Below are positions 1 through 8,192 of a stretch of 46,805 bases of DNA, in pieces; position 1 is the stretch's first letter; every line of letters begins with the position of its first letter. Origin of the DNA: Hymenobacter terricola (lineage in GTDB: Bacteria > Bacteroidota > Bacteroidia > Cytophagales > Hymenobacteraceae); assembly GCF_017921975.2 (NCBI RefSeq), contig NZ_JAGEMO020000077.1:1-46805 (forward strand), given 5' to 3'. Under the pieces are notes generated by a model, which saw only the letters and a list, made by a program, of their open reading frames with translations, ran no database searches and was not told the origin of the DNA. The translations under genes were made by a program, and so were the position numbers.

Positions 1-77
1 GTTCGCGTCCCCCGCGCCGTTTCAACGATTGCAACCGGCGCGGGGGACGCGAACCACAAAGTTCGCGCTACTATGCC
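1..77. repeat. Palindromic intergenic repeat, family B (partial at window edge)
   Basis: Bases 1-19 and 36-54 are perfect 19-base inverted arms around a 16-base loop. Bases 49-71 match 20 of 23 positions of the right arm of the repeat at 6037-6114, and the loop shares CCCCCGCGCC and TTTCAAC with it, so both belong to one family. The left end probably lies upstream of the window. The right end stops 1 base before the ATG of the permease gene at 73. Confidence 0.75.
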
Positions 78-1005
78 CAATCAATTCCGCGTCCACGCAG
101 CCCTATTCATTGTTGCCGTCATTTACGCCGGCAGCTATTCGCTTTCCAAAGACGTGATGCCGGTTTACATGACCCCGTTTGGCATTGTGACGCTGCGGGT
201 ATTGGGCGCGTCGAGCTTCTTTGCCCTCATCAAATACTTCGTGGCCCCGCGGGATAAAATCATTGGCTGGGCCGACAACCGACGCTCCATTATCTGCGGC
301 ATTTGCGGCATTGGAGTCAACCAGATGCTGTTTTTCAAGGGCCTGAACTGGACTTCGCCCATTAGCGCCTCCCTGCTGCAAACCATCGCGCCGATTATCG
401 TAGTCATTGCTTCGGCCATCTTGTTGAGCGAGAAAATCACGCTGCCGCGCGTGCTGGGCATTGCCGTGGGGGCAGCCGGCGCGGCCTCGCTCATCCTCAG
501 CCGCAACGCCCAGGCGGCCATCTACCCGCACGCCACCCTCGGCAACCTGTGCATCCTGGCCAATGCCACGGTTTTCGGCCTCTACCTGGTGCTGGTGCAG
601 CCGCTGATGCGCAAGTACCACGCCTTCGCGGTGCTGGCGCGAGTGTTTTTGGTGGGAGCCATCATCGCCGTGCCCTTCGGCTGGAAGGAAGCCCTAACGG
701 CCAACTACGCCAGCTTCCCCCTGAAAATCTGGCTGGAAATCGGCTACATGGTGGTTTTCCTCACCATCCTGGCCTATTTGCTGAACAACTGGGCCCTGAA
801 ATACGCCTCCCCCGCCCTGCTCGGCGTGTACATCTATCTCCAGCCGGTGCTGGCCGTGCTCATCGCCGTGGCCTTGGGCAAAGACAGTTTTAGCTGGGGC
901 AAAGCCGGCCAGGCCGTGCTCATCTTCCTGGGCGTGTGGCTGGTGAGCCAGAGACCGAAAGGCGCGCCCGCGCCGGCCGTGCCGCTGGAAGCGGTGCAGG
1001 ATTAG
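73..1005 (+). CDS. DMT-superfamily (EamA) permease
   Basis: This is a 310-residue inner-membrane protein of the drug/metabolite transporter superfamily with the usual EamA layout: two repeats of about five membrane helices, roughly residues 8-140 and 155-295. Motifs seen include the first-helix segment ending in SYSLSKDVMP, NQMLFFKGLNWTSPISASLL in the first repeat, and NNWALKYASPALLGVYIYLQ in the second, all typical of EamA exporters. The length is normal for the family. The substrate cannot be inferred. The ATG at 73 sits right at the end of a palindromic repeat, and the gene converges with the RhuM-Fic gene, the two stop codons overlapping by 4 bases. Confidence 0.9.
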   Translation: MPNQFRVHAALFIVAVIYAGSYSLSKDVMPVYMTPFGIVTLRVLGASSFFALIKYFVAPRDKIIGWADNRRSIICGICGIGVNQMLFFKGLNWTSPISASLLQTIAPIIVVIASAILLSEKITLPRVLGIAVGAAGAASLILSRNAQAAIYPHATLGNLCILANATVFGLYLVLVQPLMRKYHAFAVLARVFLVGAIIAVPFGWKEALTANYASFPLKIWLEIGYMVVFLTILAYLLNNWALKYASPALLGVYIYLQPVLAVLIAVALGKDSFSWGKAGQAVLIFLGVWLVSQRPKGAPAPAVPLEAVQD

Positions 1006-1988
1006 TTGTCCTGGTTAATCAGGTTCACCACCAGCGTGACCATAGTATCCTTGTCCTCCGGCTTGCTTTCGGCGATGAGCAGCGTGAGAGCCACCAGCGC
1101 ATTATCGGCCAGCCGGCGCGAGCCATCGGGGTGATACAGGCACTTATTCCGGTCCAGAAACCATACGAACAGAAAGGCGGCAATGCGCTTATTCCCATCT
1201 GAAAACGAGTGGTTTTTCACCACGAAATACAGCAGGTTAGCTGCCTTTTCCTCCACACTTGGATACAAGTCCTCGCCGCCAAAGCTTTGGTAAATGGACC
1301 GTACTGAACTTTGAAATGAGGCATCTTTTTCCCGACCAAACAGTGCACTACCGCCAAACTGCGTGCGCAGGCTGTCCACGGCTTCCAAGCCCGCTTCGTA
1401 GGTCAGTTCAAAAGGCTCTTCGGTAGCCGTGCCGCGCACCCGCAGGCGCTGGTGGTCATATTGGTCAAGCACGTCGAGGGCGCGGGCATAGTCACCCAGC
1501 ACCCGCAACAAGGCCTCTGACTGGTCGGAAGTCAATTCCTGATTAGCCGCCACTTCGCCTTGCAGCTGCACCAGCCGCTTGAGGTCGGCCAGTTGGCGGG
1601 CGCTTTCGCGCAGGCGCTTCTCATTGAGGGCATAGCCCTGCACGAGGTATTGGCGCAGGATACTGGTTGCCCACTGGCGGAAATGAGTACCGCGCAAAGA
1701 CTTGACCCGGTAGCCGACCGATATTATGACGTCCAGATTATAATGTTTGGTGCGGTATTGCTTACCGTCAGCGGCAGTTGTCAAGGAATCCTTGACAACT
1801 GCCGCTTCATTCAATTCTCCTTCACGAAAAAGATTCCTGACGTGAAGGCTTACATTTTGCTTGGTTGTGTCGAAAAGCTGAACCATCTGCGCCTGCGTCA
1901 GCCACACGGTTTCGTGGTCCAACTGTACTTCTAGTTGTGTTTGCCCATCAGGTGCCTGGTAGAGCAGAATGTTATTTGTAGGGGTCAT
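1002..1988 (-). CDS. RhuM-type protein fused to a Fic/DOC domain
   Basis: This is a 328-residue protein. Residues about 1-130 match the RhuM virulence-protein family (DETVWLTQAQMVQLF, then YNLDVIISVGYRVKS and FRQWAT). Residues about 190-320 form a Fic/DOC domain with the active-site loop HSFSDGNKR, which fits the Fic consensus HxFxxGNxR. Fic domains usually transfer AMP or a phosphate group to a target protein; the target here is unknown, and no separate antitoxin gene is adjacent. Base composition is less GC-rich than the neighbours, which suggests acquisition. A perfect 37-base palindrome lies inside the gene (1770-1806). The start at 1988 gives the standard RhuM N-terminus. Function as a toxin is inference. 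Confidence 0.85.
   Translation of the reverse strand: MTPTNNILLYQAPDGQTQLEVQLDHETVWLTQAQMVQLFDTTKQNVSLHVRNLFREGELNEAAVVKDSLTTAADGKQYRTKHYNLDVIISVGYRVKSLRGTHFRQWATSILRQYLVQGYALNEKRLRESARQLADLKRLVQLQGEVAANQELTSDQSEALLRVLGDYARALDVLDQYDHQRLRVRGTATEEPFELTYEAGLEAVDSLRTQFGGSALFGREKDASFQSSVRSIYQSFGGEDLYPSVEEKAANLLYFVVKNHSFSDGNKRIAAFLFVWFLDRNKCLYHPDGSRRLADNALVALTLLIAESKPEDKDTMVTLVVNLINQDN
1770..1806. repeat. Perfect palindrome inside the RhuM-Fic gene
   Basis: Two 18-base arms with one central base are perfectly complementary (arm core GCGGCAGTTGTCAAGGA). It encodes the segment AAVVKDSLTTAA of the RhuM domain in frame, so it is coding sequence that also can fold into a very stable hairpin. Confidence 0.9.
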
Positions 1989-2021
1989 CTTAAACGAGGA
2001 ATTACAGAAGCAATGTAACCG

Positions 2022-2070
2022 CTAAAAACGAAAGGGGGCCCGGCTGAATCAGCCGGGCCCCTTTCGTTTT
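2022..2070 (-). terminator. Rho-independent terminator of lpd
   Basis: A strong hairpin (arms GAAAGGGGCCCGGCTGA and its complement, with one bulged base) lies 14 bases past the lpd stop. It is followed on the minus strand by CGTTTTTAG. It also separates lpd from the RhuM-Fic promoter region. Confidence 0.85.
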
Positions 2071-2083
2071 CAACAGGCAAATT

Positions 2084-3478
2084 CTACAAGTGAATCACCT
2101 CGCCGTACGCCGCCGCGGCGGCTTCCATAATGGCTTCCGACATGGTGGGGTGCGGGTGCACCGACTTAATGATTTCGTGGCCGGTGGTTTCCAGCTTGCG
2201 GGCCACCACTACTTCGGCAATCATTTCGGTCACGTTCGAGCCAATCATGTGGGCCCCGAGCCATTCGCCGTATTTCTTATCGAAGATTACCTTCACGAAG
2301 CCGTCTTTCACGCCACCAGCGGCGGCTTTGCCCGAGGCGGAGAAGGGAAATTTTCCCACCAGAATGTCGTAGCCTTTTTCCTTGGCTTCGGCTTCGGTGT
2401 AGCCCACGCTGGCGATTTCGGGCGAGGCGTAGGTGCAGCCGGGGATGTTCTGGTAATTGAGCGGCTCGGGGTGATGGCCGGCAATTTTCTCAACGCAGAT
2501 AATGCCTTCGGCCGAGGCGACGTGGGCCAGCGCGGGGCCGGGAATGATGTCGCCGATGGCATAGATGCCGGGCACGTTGGTCTGGTAGAAATCGTCGACC
2601 AGCACGCGGCCGCGCTCCACTTTGATGCCCAGCTCTTCGATGCCGATGTTTTCCAGGTTGGTGGTCACGCCCACGGCGCTCAGCACCACGTCGCACTCAA
2701 TTACCTGCTCACCCTTGGCGGTTTTAACGGTTACCCGGCAGCCCGCGCCGCTGGTGTCCACTTTGGTTACTTCGGCGCTGGTGAGCACGTTGACGCCGAT
2801 TTTGCGGAACGACTTCTCCATCTGGCGCGATACTTCCTCGTCCTCCACCGGCACGATGCGGGGCAGGTACTCCACCACCGTCACCTCCGAACCCATGGTG
2901 CGGTAGAAATAGGCAAACTCGACGCCGATGGCGCCCGAGCCCACCACCACGAGGCGCTTGGGCAGTTGCTCCAGGGTCATGGCCTTGCGGTAGCCGATGA
3001 TTTTTACGTTATCAACCGGCATGGTGGGCAGCTCGCGCGAGCGGGCTCCGGTAGCCAGGATGATGGATTTGGCTTCCACCATTTCCTTGCTGCCGTCGGC
3101 CTTGGTCACCTCCACTTTGCCGGGGGCCACCACTTTGCCGGTGCCCATCACGGCCTCAATCTTATTCTTTTTGAACAGGAAGTTGATGCCCTTGCTCATG
3201 CCGTCGGCCACGCCGCGGCTCCGGTTGATGACGGCGCCGAAGTCGTAGCCAATGCCTTCGGCCTTGAGGCCGTAATCGCCGGCGTGGTTGAGGTATTCGA
3301 ATACCTGCGCCGATTTGAGCAGGGCTTTGGTGGGGATGCAGCCCCAGTTGAGGCAGATGCCACCCAGCGACTCGCGCTCGATTACGCCCACTTTCAAGCC
3401 CAGTTGCGACGCCCGAATGGCGGCCACGTACCCGCCGGGGCCGCTGCCGACCACGACCAAATCAAATTGCAATGCCAT
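2084..3478 (-). CDS. lpdA: Dihydrolipoyl dehydrogenase (E3)
   Basis: This is a 464-residue flavoprotein that reoxidises dihydrolipoamide with NAD+ in the 2-oxoacid dehydrogenase and glycine cleavage complexes. The N-terminal FAD fold shows VVVGSGPGGYVAAIRASQLG, the redox-active disulfide sits in GGICLNWGCIPTKALL, the NAD fold shows VVVGSGAIGVEFAYFYRTMG, and the C-terminal dimer domain carries the catalytic pair in HPHPTMSE. I chose the ATG at 3478 rather than the longer frame to 3544 because MALQFDLVVVG is the family N-terminus. A -7 box lies upstream at 3542-3549. No E1 or E2 genes are adjacent. Confidence 0.96.
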   Translation of the reverse strand: MALQFDLVVVGSGPGGYVAAIRASQLGLKVGVIERESLGGICLNWGCIPTKALLKSAQVFEYLNHAGDYGLKAEGIGYDFGAVINRSRGVADGMSKGINFLFKKNKIEAVMGTGKVVAPGKVEVTKADGSKEMVEAKSIILATGARSRELPTMPVDNVKIIGYRKAMTLEQLPKRLVVVGSGAIGVEFAYFYRTMGSEVTVVEYLPRIVPVEDEEVSRQMEKSFRKIGVNVLTSAEVTKVDTSGAGCRVTVKTAKGEQVIECDVVLSAVGVTTNLENIGIEELGIKVERGRVLVDDFYQTNVPGIYAIGDIIPGPALAHVASAEGIICVEKIAGHHPEPLNYQNIPGCTYASPEIASVGYTEAEAKEKGYDILVGKFPFSASGKAAAGGVKDGFVKVIFDKKYGEWLGAHMIGSNVTEMIAEVVVARKLETTGHEIIKSVHPHPTMSEAIMEAAAAAYGEVIHL

Positions 3479-3541
3479 AAAATTCTCGGAAAGAAAAAAA
3501 GTACACCGGGCCCGGCTGGGGGACCCACCCAATTGTGGCCG

Positions 3542-3549
3542 CAAAGATA
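3542..3549 (-). promoter_or_regulatory. Bacteroidota -7 box for lpd
   Basis: The minus strand reads TATCTTTG, a perfect match to TAnnTTTG, 63 bases before the lpd ATG. A clear -33 element is not evident. Confidence 0.6.
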
Positions 3550-3703
3550 ACCGCGCTCCCGCCCCCCATCGCTATTCTGCTCTTCCCGATTCGGACACGC
3601 AACAAAGTAGGGCCGCAGTACGTGCTACAGCTACTATTGCGTTGTCTCCGTATAAGCCTCCGGCTACGGCGCAGCTCGCCGTGGCCCTCATCATTCTGCA
3701 TTC

Positions 3704-4624
3704 ATGAAATCAATTTTCCGCGCTCCTTTGGCGGCCCTCGGGCTGCTGGCTTTCCTCACCAGCTGCGCCACCACCGTTACCGAGAAGGAGAAGCCCTCCA
3801 ACACGAGCCAGCTCATGACGGCGCCCACGGCGACGGACGCCCGCCGGCCCGACTCGACCGGGGCCGCCACCACGGCCCCCGATGCCCGTACCCCCAGCCC
3901 GGCCAATGGCATTGACGCCACGCCCGCCACGGCCGTGGCCTCCGATGCCGCTTCGGCCTCCGCCCTGGCTGCCGACCGGCCGGACCCGAATGCGCTGTCG
4001 GCGGCGGCGGCGTCGGCCGAACGGGCCAAGGAAAAGAAGATGTCGGTGGTTGATTACCGCAACATGCTCACCGCCGCCGATGCCACCCTCAAGGGCAACC
4101 CCAAAGACCCGGCCGCGCTGCTGCAGCGGGCCAAGGCCAAGAGCTACCTCAGGCAGTACGCCGAGGCCCTGCCCGACTACACGGCGGCCATCAAATACCA
4201 GCGCAACAACCCCGATGCCTACTACAATCGCGGCGTCAACCGCCTGATGATGAAACAGTACAAAGCTGCTTCGGTTGATTTCTCCGGTGCCATCAAGTAC
4301 CGGGCCGATGACAAGGAGTCGTATTTTGGCCGGGGCGTAGCCAAGATGCAGATGTACCAGTACAAGCCCGCCGTGGCCGACTTTACGAGGGCCATCCAAC
4401 TCGATTCAACCTACGCTGACGCCTGGGAATACCGCGGCATCAGCTATTCCTCGTTTGATAAACTCTCGGAAGCCCGGCGCGATTTGGAACAGGCCGCCAA
4501 GCTCAACCCCGAAGCCGCCAAAAGCCTGAAGCGCTACGTGGGCAACGAGGAAGGCAAAGCACCCATCAAGCCTGCCCCGGCGGCCCGCACCGGCGGCTAC
4601 CACCCCAAGCCCGGCCAGCACTAG
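3704..4624 (+). CDS. TPR-repeat lipoprotein
   Basis: This is a 306-residue envelope lipoprotein. The N-terminus has a basic start, a hydrophobic stretch and a lipobox LTSC with Cys at residue 21. Residues about 25-110 are low-complexity Ala/Pro/Thr/Asp-rich, probably a flexible linker. From about residue 120 there are at least four tetratricopeptide repeats (for example NPDAYYNRGVNRLMMKQYKA and its successors), followed by a basic Pro-rich tail. TPRs usually mediate protein-protein contacts; the partner is not visible. The stop codon TAG is next to a long inverted repeat that also ends the convergent flavoprotein gene. Confidence 0.85.
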   Translation: MKSIFRAPLAALGLLAFLTSCATTVTEKEKPSNTSQLMTAPTATDARRPDSTGAATTAPDARTPSPANGIDATPATAVASDAASASALAADRPDPNALSAAAASAERAKEKKMSVVDYRNMLTAADATLKGNPKDPAALLQRAKAKSYLRQYAEALPDYTAAIKYQRNNPDAYYNRGVNRLMMKQYKAASVDFSGAIKYRADDKESYFGRGVAKMQMYQYKPAVADFTRAIQLDSTYADAWEYRGISYSSFDKLSEARRDLEQAAKLNPEAAKSLKRYVGNEEGKAPIKPAPAARTGGYHPKPGQH

Positions 4625-4768
4625 AAAGTAGCTTGGCCTCGGCGAGTGCGAGCGCAGCGAGCATCGTGCGATAGGAATTGGGAGAACCGTAAGGCAAAAG
4701 CCCCGACTCAACAGACGCGGGATGCTCGCTGCGCTCGCGCCCGGACTCGCCGAGGCCAAGCTACTTCC
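4625..4768. repeat. Long inverted repeat between convergent genes (family D)
   Basis: Left arm 4625-4665 and right arm 4718-4768 are complementary (GTAGCTTGGCCTCGGCGAGT, then a 6-base indel, then GCGAGCGCAGCGAGCATC) around a spacer of about 50 bases. The arms abut the stop codons of both convergent genes; the TAG of the flavoprotein gene is part of the right arm. The core GAGCGCAGCGA(A)GCATC recurs in the arms of the GIY-YIG element at 11341-11800. Confidence 0.85.
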
Positions 4769-6002
4769 CGCCAAACAGCAGCTTGAAGTAGAAGCCGGGT
4801 TTGCGCAGCTGCTCGCGCAGGTCCAAATCCATAAACATCATGGAGAGCGTGGCGGCCAGTGTGGGGTTGCTCACCGCGCGGTTGGCCACGATGTTGAACA
4901 GGCTGGGGAAGTTCAGCAGCCGCTGCATCACGCGGCTCAGGCGCAGCTCCTGGCCGAGGCGGTTGTACACGGCTTTGTCGTAATTCTTCAGGAATTCGGG
5001 GCTGAAATCGTTCTTTTTCACCGCCTCCGCGGCCCAGATGGCGGCGTGCCGGCCGCTCACCATGGCGTGCGAAATGCCCTCGCCCGAAAACGGGTCGATG
5101 AGCGAGCCGGCATCGCCGAGCAGGAAATAGCCGGCCCCCGACAGCGCCCGCCGCTTCGAGCCCAGCGGCAGGCCGAAACCCTTCACCGGCCCCAGCCGCG
5201 TGGCCCCCACGAAGCGCGGGGCCAGCGCCGGGTGCGTGGTCAGAATCTCGTCGAGCCGCTGGCGCAGGTTGATTTTCTTATCGGCCACGGTTTTCGAGAG
5301 CATGCCCACGCCCACGTTCGCCTGACCGTTGGGCAGCGGGAAGACCCAGAGGTAGCCCGGCAGAAAGTCCTTGATGAAGTGCAGCTCGATGAAATTATCG
5401 GGGCTCATCCCGCTCACGCCGTCGTAGTAGGTGCGCAGGCCGGCGCAGTGGTGGTCGGGCTCCAGGGCGTGGCCGGCCACTTTGCGGGCGAACTCGGACT
5501 GGGCACCGTTGGCGACGAGGAGCAGGCGGCAGGTGGCGATTTGCTGGCCGGCTTTGTCGAAGAGCTGCCAGCCGGCGAGCGTGCGCTCGGTGCGGGCCAC
5601 GTCCACGTTTTCGCGGAAGTCGATTTCGGGCCGCTGGCGCACTTCTTCGACCAGGAAATTATCGAAATCGATGCGCTTGGCGACGTGGCCGGCGGTGGCA
5701 TCGGCGGCTTTGTCGAACTTAGGCTTGAAGGGGATGCTGAGCTTGCGGCCGTTGGGCGCGATGAAGTCGATGCCCCAGCTGGGAATCTGGAGGGGCGAGG
5801 CGGCCAGCTTGGCGTGCAGGCCGGGCGCGATGCGCTTCAACTCGTTGATGACCTTGCCGCTGAGGGCATCGCCGCAGGTTTTGTCGCGCGGGAAAGCGGC
5901 GCGGTCCAGCAGCAGGCAGGCGTGGCCGGCGTTGGCGAGGTGCAGGGCGGCGGCGGCCCCGCCGGGGCCCGCGCCCAGGATGCAGATGTCGTGGTAAGGC
6001 AT
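4761..6002 (-). CDS. Geranylgeranyl-reductase-family FAD-dependent oxidoreductase
   Basis: This is a 413-residue flavoprotein of the geranylgeranyl reductase/FixC-like family. The FAD-binding Rossmann fold is at the N-terminus (DICILGAGPGGAAAALHLAN), followed by FPRDKTCGDALSG, a family signature, and the second FAD motif GYFLLGDAGSLIDPFSGEGI near residue 290. Members reduce isoprenoid chains or other hydrophobic substrates; the substrate is not determinable here. The start at 6002 is the natural N-terminus. It diverges from fabG with only 135 bases between starts, and that gap is mostly a palindromic repeat. Confidence 0.88.
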   Translation of the reverse strand: MPYHDICILGAGPGGAAAALHLANAGHACLLLDRAAFPRDKTCGDALSGKVINELKRIAPGLHAKLAASPLQIPSWGIDFIAPNGRKLSIPFKPKFDKAADATAGHVAKRIDFDNFLVEEVRQRPEIDFRENVDVARTERTLAGWQLFDKAGQQIATCRLLLVANGAQSEFARKVAGHALEPDHHCAGLRTYYDGVSGMSPDNFIELHFIKDFLPGYLWVFPLPNGQANVGVGMLSKTVADKKINLRQRLDEILTTHPALAPRFVGATRLGPVKGFGLPLGSKRRALSGAGYFLLGDAGSLIDPFSGEGISHAMVSGRHAAIWAAEAVKKNDFSPEFLKNYDKAVYNRLGQELRLSRVMQRLLNFPSLFNIVANRAVSNPTLAATLSMMFMDLDLREQLRKPGFYFKLLFGGK

Positions 6003-6036
6003 AATATGAGGCGAAGTTAGGCCGATGTCGCGCGAA

Positions 6037-6114
6037 CGTAGCGCGGACTTTGTAGTCCGCGCCCCCGCGCCATTTCAACCGTTCAGACACGCGGACTACA
6101 AAGTCCGCGCTACG
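6037..6114. repeat. Palindromic intergenic repeat, family B (complete)
   Basis: Two perfect 25-base inverted arms (6037-6061 and 6090-6114) flank a 28-base loop. Each arm is itself a small palindrome (GCGGACTTTGTAGTCCGC). It lies between divergent start codons, so it cannot be acting simply as a 3' terminator. Relatives are at 1-77 and, decayed, at 27146-27230. Confidence 0.9.
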
Positions 6115-6125
6115 TGTGCGCTACT

Positions 6126-6133
6126 TACCTTCG
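6126..6133 (+). promoter_or_regulatory. Probable -7 box for fabG
   Basis: TACCTTCG, one mismatch from TAnnTTTG, ends 4 bases before the fabG ATG, implying a leaderless or near-leaderless transcript. Confidence 0.4.
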
Positions 6134-6137
6134 CCCC

Positions 6138-6887
6138 ATGACCAACACACTCACCGGAAAAGTGGCCCTCGTGACGGGCGCTTCCAAAGGAATTGGCCGC
6201 GCCATCGCGGCGCATTTCGCCCAGCTCGGCGCCGATGTCGCCTTCACGTATTTATCCTCAGTTGAAAAAGGCCAGGCCCTGGAAACCGAGCTTTCGGCCG
6301 CCGGCACCAAGGTAAAAGGCTACCGCTCCGACGCCTCCGACTACGCTCAGGCCGAGAAGCTGGTGGAAGACGTGGTGGCCGATTTCGGCAAGCTCGACAT
6401 CCTCGTCAACAACGCCGGCATCACCCAGGACGGCCTGCTCATGCGCATGAGCGAGCAGCAGTGGGACAACGTGCTGAACGTGAACCTCAAGTCCGTCTTC
6501 AACCTCACCAAAGCCGCCACCAAGCCCATGATGCGCGCCAAAGCCGGCTCCATCATCAACATGACCAGCGTGGTGGGCATCAAGGGCAACGCCGGGCAGG
6601 CCAACTACGCCGCCAGCAAGGCCGGCATCATCGGCTTCACCAAATCGGTGGCCCTGGAGCTGGGCTCGCGCAACATCCGCTGCAACGCCGTGGCCCCCGG
6701 CTTCATCGAAACCGAAATGACCGACGCCCTCGACCCCAAGCAGCTGGAAGAGTGGCGCAAGGCCATCCCGCTCAAACGCGGCGGCCGGCCGGAGGACGTG
6801 GCGAAGGCGACGGCTTTTCTGGCCTCCGATGATTCGGCCTACATCACCGGCCAGGTGCTGCAAGTGGATGGCGGGATGCTGACGTAA
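6138..6887 (+). CDS. fabG: 3-oxoacyl-[acyl-carrier-protein] reductase
   Basis: This 249-residue short-chain dehydrogenase reduces 3-oxoacyl-ACP with NADPH in fatty acid elongation. It shows the cofactor motif TGASKGIGRAIA, NNAG at about residue 88, the catalytic Ser in INMTSVVG, YAASKAG with the catalytic Tyr and Lys, and the FabG-type end AYITGQVLQVDGGMLT. I used ATG at 6138 (MTNTLTGKVALVTG), eight codons inside the longest frame, because it matches the family start. It stands alone, not in a fab cluster, so it could be a FabG paralogue, but all FabG signatures are intact. Confidence 0.93.
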   Translation: MTNTLTGKVALVTGASKGIGRAIAAHFAQLGADVAFTYLSSVEKGQALETELSAAGTKVKGYRSDASDYAQAEKLVEDVVADFGKLDILVNNAGITQDGLLMRMSEQQWDNVLNVNLKSVFNLTKAATKPMMRAKAGSIINMTSVVGIKGNAGQANYAASKAGIIGFTKSVALELGSRNIRCNAVAPGFIETEMTDALDPKQLEEWRKAIPLKRGGRPEDVAKATAFLASDDSAYITGQVLQVDGGMLT

Positions 6888-6911
6888 GACGTCGCTTATC
6901 CAAGGCTTTTC

Positions 6912-7424
6912 CTACCGCTTCATCCATTCCTGAAACAGGCTGTCATAATCGTTACTCCTCCTTTTGGGGATGGGGTATAGATAATAACAGCCTGTTTCAG
7001 TTACCAGTGTGTAGTTGCTGTGCGGAGTAAAGCCACCTCTAGCCGTGAAAATAACATTAAACCGTTTGGGTCCGACGTTCATTAGATAGTAGGAGCATAA
7101 ACCATCCGTATTTATTCCGTCTATGCTGCTTCTCACTATTGAATCATTATACCGACCTAAATGAGTTGAAGCCATCCGCTCATCAAGGTTTCTTTTGAAT
7201 TTCTCAGCCCTGCTGAAACCCACATCGGGGAAGCACCAAGTTGTGCCAGGCGGAGGTGGCTTTATAATGATTTCTGACGGCAAAAACTGATAACCGCTTT
7301 TTGCCCAGCCGTAGCCGGCGCTAATAAATCCGCCAGCAAAGCCTAGAATCAACAGCAACGGGAAGGTTACCCATTTTGAAGTCAGCACTTTTAGATAGGG
7401 TTCTTTCCGGCTTATCCTTTTCAT
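6912..7424 (-). CDS. Hypothetical single-pass membrane protein
   Basis: This is a 170-residue protein I do not recognise. A basic N-terminus is followed by one membrane segment (about residues 19-40, FPLLLILGFAGGFISAGYGW), and the rest is polar with four cysteines, two of them near YLMN and GCYYLY, so it probably faces the periplasm. It is clearly less GC-rich than its neighbours, which suggests recent acquisition. It converges on fabG with a 24-base gap and diverges from the YiiX-like gene with only 15 bases between starts. Confidence 0.65.
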   Translation of the reverse strand: MKRISRKEPYLKVLTSKWVTFPLLLILGFAGGFISAGYGWAKSGYQFLPSEIIIKPPPPGTTWCFPDVGFSRAEKFKRNLDERMASTHLGRYNDSIVRSSIDGINTDGLCSYYLMNVGPKRFNVIFTARGGFTPHSNYTLVTETGCYYLYPIPKRRSNDYDSLFQEWMKR

Positions 7425-7439
7425 AATTAGGCAAACCCG

Positions 7440-8141
7440 ATGGGCCGTTTTTTCGAGGTTTTACTTCGCACCAGAATTGGAGTAGCAATAGTAACGCTTG
7501 GGGTATTCTTATCGGTATGCGCCCCCGCCGCCTACCCGCGCCTGCTCCGCTTCCAGAGCCACCGCGCCGCTGAGGCCACTACCGCCCAAATAGCGCCCCA
7601 GCTCCGCGACGGCGACCTGATTTTCCACACCTCCCAATCGGCCCAGAGCCGGGCCATTCAGCTGGCCACGCACTCGGCCTGGAGCCACTGCGGCATTGTG
7701 TATAAAGAAGGGGAAAACTGGCAGGTGTTCGAAGCCGTGCAGCCGGTGAAGCGCACGCCGCTGGCCGATTGGGTGGCGCGGGGCCAGGGCGGCCACTTCG
7801 TCACCAAGCGGCTGGGCGACGCGGCCACCGCCCTCACCCCCGCCGCCCTGGCCCGCCTCAAAGCGGCCGGGCAGCCCCTGCTGGGCCACAAGTACGACCT
7901 GTATTTCGGCTGGTCCGACGACCGGATTTACTGCTCCGAGCTCATCTGGAAAGTGTACGAGCGCGGGCTCGGCCGGCAGCTGGGGCAGCTCCAGCACCTG
8001 CGCGATTTCGACCTGAACCACCCCGCCGTGCAGGCCAAGCTGCGGGAGCGCTACGGCGACAGCTTGCCGCTGAATGAAACCGTCATTTCGCCGGTCAGCC
8101 TCTTTAATAGTCCCGAACTGGTTACCGTGCTCCGCCGGTAG
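7440..8141 (+). CDS. YiiX/YebB-like NlpC/P60-type hydrolase
   Basis: This is a 233-residue protein of the permuted papain-like YiiX/YebB group. An N-terminal hydrophobic segment (about residues 13-33) acts as signal or anchor. The domain opens with LRDGDLIFHTSQS, carries the catalytic His in SHCGIVY (about residue 82) and the catalytic Cys in IYCSELIW (about residue 164), with the family signature HKYDLYF before it. Relatives are predicted amidases or peptidases of the cell envelope; the substrate is unknown. The gene is followed by 425 bases without a confident gene that hold the first 21-bp tandem array. Confidence 0.85.
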   Translation: MGRFFEVLLRTRIGVAIVTLGVFLSVCAPAAYPRLLRFQSHRAAEATTAQIAPQLRDGDLIFHTSQSAQSRAIQLATHSAWSHCGIVYKEGENWQVFEAVQPVKRTPLADWVARGQGGHFVTKRLGDAATALTPAALARLKAAGQPLLGHKYDLYFGWSDDRIYCSELIWKVYERGLGRQLGQLQHLRDFDLNHPAVQAKLRERYGDSLPLNETVISPVSLFNSPELVTVLRR

Positions 8142-8192
8142 CCCAGCCGCCGGCTGGCCCCACCAAGCCGGTGGCGGGCCCTCCCGAGCAGC

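Noticed and set aside
2090..3550. A 486-codon open frame on the plus strand opposite lpd
   Set aside because: It is the GC-driven shadow of lpd: His/Gly/Ala-rich, no family pattern, while the minus strand encodes a complete E3.
3479..3703. A gene in the 225 bases between lpd and the TPR lipoprotein
   Set aside because: Short frames here have no family pattern or start signal; only the lpd -7 box is supportable.
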